NCBI GenBank assembly: GCA_944358445.1
Contig: CALVRC010000001.1
Coordinates: 60,726 to 124,725 of the forward strand
Direction of reading: 5' to 3'
Source: an uncultured Bacilli bacterium
GTDB lineage: Bacteria > Bacillota_I > Bacilli_A > RF39 > UBA660
Length of the DNA stretch: 64,000 nucleotides
The notes under the pieces were generated by a model. The model was not told where the DNA came from and did not search any database. It saw only the letters and a list, made by a program, of their open reading frames with translations. The stretch's first letter is position 1, and each line of letters starts with the position of its first letter. Position numbers and translations under genes: made by a program. Of this stretch, positions 60,734-64,000 are shown piece by piece.

Positions 60734-63700
60734 ATGCGTCTTTATGATAAAGTAATTAGAATGTGTGGTACAGCAGACTTTATTAAAGGCTTAAATTACA
60801 AAGCCAATAAAGTAAAATTAATTAAAACCGAAGATGAGGATTATTATAAAAGAGCCTATTTTAATGTAACTTCTGAAAGAATAGATAAAACTTATAAAGT
60901 TGAAATATTAGTGGATAAAGATGATGAGGAAATAGAAGCCTATTTTTGTACTTGCCCGCAATATGAAAAAATGGATACTTGTAAACATATCGCTGCCTGC
61001 ATTCTCAAATATGAAGATGCTTTATTTGGTGATGATACTATAGACCCTATAGAATATCAAATAAATTTAGGTTCACAAATACTTGATAATTTTTATAAAC
61101 CAAAAAAATCCACCATAAAACAAAAAATGTTTTTAAATATTGAAATAGAGACAGAGCAAAATTACTATTACAATAACTTTTTAAAAGTATCTTATAAAAT
61201 AGGCGTGGATAGACCATACACCTTAAATAATAAATATCGTAATTTCATGTATGCTTATTCCCAAAATAGACCTTATAAAATATCATCTAAATTAACCTAC
61301 GACCCTAATGAATATTACTTCGACAAAATAGATAAAAAAATATTAGATTATAATATTCACATTTTTCAAAATGGACATTATGAATGCATAATAACTGATG
61401 ATGATTTAGATGGTTTTATGGAAGTCTTAAAAGATAAAACATTCACTCTAAATGGTAAAGAATATCATGGATTTTTAACTGAAAACCCATTTAAAATTAA
61501 CCTCACTAAAGATGAAGAAAGTTATACTTTAAGCATTGATAATATGAATGGTTTTGAACCACTTATCGAAGGTAAAAACTACTTTTATAATAAAGAAAAT
61601 ATATATAAATTAGATGGAAATATTTTTAAACTATATAATCTACTTAATGACAATGATATAGAAAGTTTTATGTTTTCTAAAAAAGAATTAGGTAAATTTA
61701 CAGGTGGCCTATTATCTTTATTAAAAGAAAACATTCATTTGGCTGACAACATTACCGAAATCACCATGCCTACTACCCCTACTGTCAAACTATACTTTGA
61801 CTTTTACTATAGTGCGGTAGAATGTGAAATTAAGTTAACCTATGCTTCAAAAGAAATAGATTACTTTTCTAAAGACCCAGGAATAGTTAGAGATAACGAA
61901 TTTGAAAGTAACATTATTCAAAGATTATCAAATTTTGGCTTTACTGTAAATAAAGCGCACTTCACCCTAGAAGACATTGACTTAATTGGTGAATTTCTAG
62001 AAAAAGGTATTTTTGAAATCAGCGAAGAATACGAAGTATTTACTTCTAAAAAAATTAAAGAAACAAGCATTGTTAAGAAAACAGAAAATACTGTATCATT
62101 CTCTATTGGTAAAGATAATATTCTATCTTATAATTTTAAATTAGATGGCATTGATCAAAGTGAATTAACCGATGTCCTATCTTCGCTAAAAGCTAAGAAG
62201 CACTACCACCGTCTAAAAAATGGAAACATTATTGATTTAAATAGTGATACCAACCTTCAAAACCTAAACGAATTAACCGATGAATTAGATTTAACTAAAA
62301 CAGAAATCACCGAAGGTGAAGGAACCATTCCAAAGTACCGTGCCTTATACCTAGATAGTTTAAAACAAAACTACTCTACCCTAATTAATACAAATGGTAA
62401 TTTTGATAACCTTATTAATAAATTCTTAACCTATAAAGATAGCGACATTTCATTAGATAAAAATGAATTAAAAGTCTTAAGAGATTATCAATTAACTGGT
62501 GTTAAATGGCTTTATAACATCTATAAATCAGGCTTTGGTGGTATTTTAGCCGATGAAATGGGACTTGGAAAATCAATTCAATTAATCTATCTAACTAAAC
62601 TCATCATTAAAGAAAATCCTAAAGCCAAAATTCTCATCATTGCCCCTACTTCACTTATTTATAACTGGCAAAAAGAATTTGATAAATTTGGTTCAGAGTT
62701 AAAGTATAAATTGTTTGCTGAAAGCAAAACCCAAAGGTTGAATGAATTAGATAATATTGATGATATAAACATATTGATTACTTCTTACGGATTGGTCAGA
62801 AATGACTTAAATAAATATAAAGAAATCCCATTTGATTTAGTTGCCATCGATGAAGCGCAAAACATCAAAAACCCAAATACCGGCATTTCTAAAGCTGTTA
62901 AAAGCTTAAATGCTAATATTAAATTTGCCCTAACCGGAACACCTATTGAAAATAGTCTATTAGAACTTTGGAGTATCTTTGACTTCATCATGCCAGGCTA
63001 TCTCGCCAGCAAAGATAAATTCCAATCATTATATAGTGTCAAAGATATCGACAAAGAAGATAACAACTTAAACAGATTAAACACCCAAATAAGTTACTTT
63101 ATCTTAAGAAGAAAGAAAAAAGACGTTGTCAAAGACTTGCCAGATAAACTTGAAAATAATATTTATATTGATTTAGGCAAAACCCAGAAAAAAGTTTATG
63201 TCGCTGAAGTACAAAAAACAAGGGAAGAATTAGATGAATTAATTCAAACCGAGGGATGGACTAAAGCTAGATTTAAAATCTTACAATTACTCACTAAACT
63301 AAGACAAATATGTATCGACCCATCAATCATCTTTGATAATTATAAAGGTGAAAGTGCGAAAATAGATGAACTACTTAAAATAGTAGAAGAAACCAAAGCT
63401 AATGGTCATAAGATGTTAATATTCACAACTTATAAAAAAGCTTTAGATTTAATAATTCCTAAACTAAACAATATAGGCATATCTTCATATTATATAGATG
63501 GTAGTGTATCTTCTAAAAAGCGTATGGAATTAGTCGATAAATTTAATAATGATGATACTGATGTCTTTATCATTACTTTAAAAGCTGGAGGAACTGGATT
63601 AAACTTAACTTCAGCTACAGTTGTTATTCATTTAGATTTATGGTGGAATCCGCAAGTTGAAAATCAAGCAACCGATAGAGCCCATAGAATTGGTCAAAAA

Positions 63701-63883
63701 AATACTGTTGAAGTAATTAGATTAATTACTAAAGGTACTATCGAAGAACGTATCTTAGAACTACAAAATAAAAAAAGAAAACTTGCTGAACTATTAATCG
63801 ATAATGAAAACCATACAGAAAATCAATTTTCTAAACTTACAGAAGATGACATTAAAATGTTACTTTCTATGGATAATGAGTAA
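60734..63883 (+). CDS. SNF2 family helicase with SWIM zinc finger
   Basis: A 1049-residue DNA translocase of the bacterial SNF2/RapA-like group. N-terminal SWIM finger CxC...CxH (Cys72, Cys74, Cys83, His85). A large middle region of beta-rich DUF-type sequence. Helicase motifs: I DEMGLGKS (about 607-614), II DEAQ (about 706-709), III LTGTPIENS, V GGTGLNLTSA (about 952-961), VI QATDRAHRIGQ. Such proteins remodel protein-DNA or RNA polymerase complexes; some are in defence systems but no partner gene is seen here. Full length. Confidence 0.92.
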   Translation: MRLYDKVIRMCGTADFIKGLNYKANKVKLIKTEDEDYYKRAYFNVTSERIDKTYKVEILVDKDDEEIEAYFCTCPQYEKMDTCKHIAACILKYEDALFGDDTIDPIEYQINLGSQILDNFYKPKKSTIKQKMFLNIEIETEQNYYYNNFLKVSYKIGVDRPYTLNNKYRNFMYAYSQNRPYKISSKLTYDPNEYYFDKIDKKILDYNIHIFQNGHYECIITDDDLDGFMEVLKDKTFTLNGKEYHGFLTENPFKINLTKDEESYTLSIDNMNGFEPLIEGKNYFYNKENIYKLDGNIFKLYNLLNDNDIESFMFSKKELGKFTGGLLSLLKENIHLADNITEITMPTTPTVKLYFDFYYSAVECEIKLTYASKEIDYFSKDPGIVRDNEFESNIIQRLSNFGFTVNKAHFTLEDIDLIGEFLEKGIFEISEEYEVFTSKKIKETSIVKKTENTVSFSIGKDNILSYNFKLDGIDQSELTDVLSSLKAKKHYHRLKNGNIIDLNSDTNLQNLNELTDELDLTKTEITEGEGTIPKYRALYLDSLKQNYSTLINTNGNFDNLINKFLTYKDSDISLDKNELKVLRDYQLTGVKWLYNIYKSGFGGILADEMGLGKSIQLIYLTKLIIKENPKAKILIIAPTSLIYNWQKEFDKFGSELKYKLFAESKTQRLNELDNIDDINILITSYGLVRNDLNKYKEIPFDLVAIDEAQNIKNPNTGISKAVKSLNANIKFALTGTPIENSLLELWSIFDFIMPGYLASKDKFQSLYSVKDIDKEDNNLNRLNTQISYFILRRKKKDVVKDLPDKLENNIYIDLGKTQKKVYVAEVQKTREELDELIQTEGWTKARFKILQLLTKLRQICIDPSIIFDNYKGESAKIDELLKIVEETKANGHKMLIFTTYKKALDLIIPKLNNIGISSYYIDGSVSSKKRMELVDKFNNDDTDVFIITLKAGGTGLNLTSATVVIHLDLWWNPQVENQATDRAHRIGQKNTVEVIRLITKGTIEERILELQNKKRKLAELLIDNENHTENQFSKLTEDDIKMLLSMDNE

Positions 63884-63937
63884 CAAATCGTGAATTTTTA
63901 GACTAAATGCAGGTTTATGAAGAAACATTTAATTTAC

Positions 63938-63989
63938 AAGACTTATTGCTGCTTTGGAATATAAAAGCGGAAATAAGTCTTTTAATTTT
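63938..63989 (+). terminator. Long hairpin terminator after the SNF2 gene
   Basis: AAGACTTATT (63938-63947) pairs perfectly with AATAAGTCTT (63972-63981), with an inner CTGCTTT/AAAGCGG helix, followed by TTAATTTT. The T run is imperfect but the stem is strong. Confidence 0.65.
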
Positions 63990-64000
63990 GCCTAATATTA

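Noticed and set aside
60734..63883. SNF2 gene as part of a defence island
   Set aside because: No methylase, nuclease or other defence partner lies next to it in the window; single SNF2/SWIM genes are common housekeeping-type genes in Bacillota.

Overview
The window is low-GC, spore-forming Bacillota (Firmicutes) chromosome carrying two head-to-tail copies of one siphovirus prophage. Host evidence: very AT-rich DNA, the 3' end of typA, a cotJ spore-coat operon on the minus strand, and a SNF2/SWIM helicase of the Bacillota type. TGA is used as a stop throughout, so the code is standard. I cannot name the genus.

Layout. 3-203: end of typA (+). 222-896: a lipoprotein (-). 1170-2043: a probable structured small RNA (+) converging on a DUF3800 gene (-). 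2228-2593: the 3' part of cotJC (-). 2592-31244: prophage copy 1. 31245-59897: prophage copy 2, with all coding sequences identical at a constant offset of 28,653 bp. 59898-60091: the 5' part of cotJC (-). 60101-60625: a fused cotJA-cotJB gene (-). 60734-63883: a SNF2 helicase (+), ending in a long terminator hairpin.

The prophage sits inside cotJC, the manganese-catalase-like spore coat gene. Joining the two flanks at a 4-bp core (TCTT) restores one 186-residue CotJC in frame; the break falls inside the metal-ligand motif GTEELAH. This is the arrangement of skin-type elements that interrupt sporulation genes and can be excised in the mother cell. The inter-copy junction is a complete attP: the inverted arms TGATAA(n5)TTGT and ACAA(n5)TTATCA are centred exactly on the dinucleotide TC of the core. 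So the window reads attL - phage - attP - phage - attR. Either the strain carries a tandem lysogen, or an assembler joined reads from an excised circle.

Phage organisation (copy 1 coordinates). A 719-residue large serine integrase (-), whose 3' end is 17 nt from the crossover. A lysogeny switch at 5463-6351: an XRE repressor (-) and a DUF739 Cro-like protein (+), with three operators between them and a fourth inside cro. An early operon of about 23 small genes (DUF6291, SpoVG, NUMOD4, a short tyrosine recombinase, ASCH, zinc-finger and membrane proteins) with no recognisable replication module. A late regulator of the ArpU/RinA type at 13336. A strong late promoter followed by a short terminated leader. 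Then an HK97-type morphogenesis run: HNH, a possible cos site, TerS, TerL, portal, protease, capsid, connectors, tail tube, frameshifted gpG/gpGT chaperone, tape measure, Dit, Gp37-like protein, fibres, holin and amidase.

Most unusual: an integrase with two LysM-like repeats inserted in its DNA-binding region and a helix-turn-helix segment inserted in its zinc ribbon; the position inside cotJC; a textbook T TTT TTA frameshift signal; an (AT)11 tract that may switch a small tail-region gene and, through an ATGA overlap, the tail-collar protein after it; and a DUF3800 gene next to a structured RNA with its own promoter and terminator.
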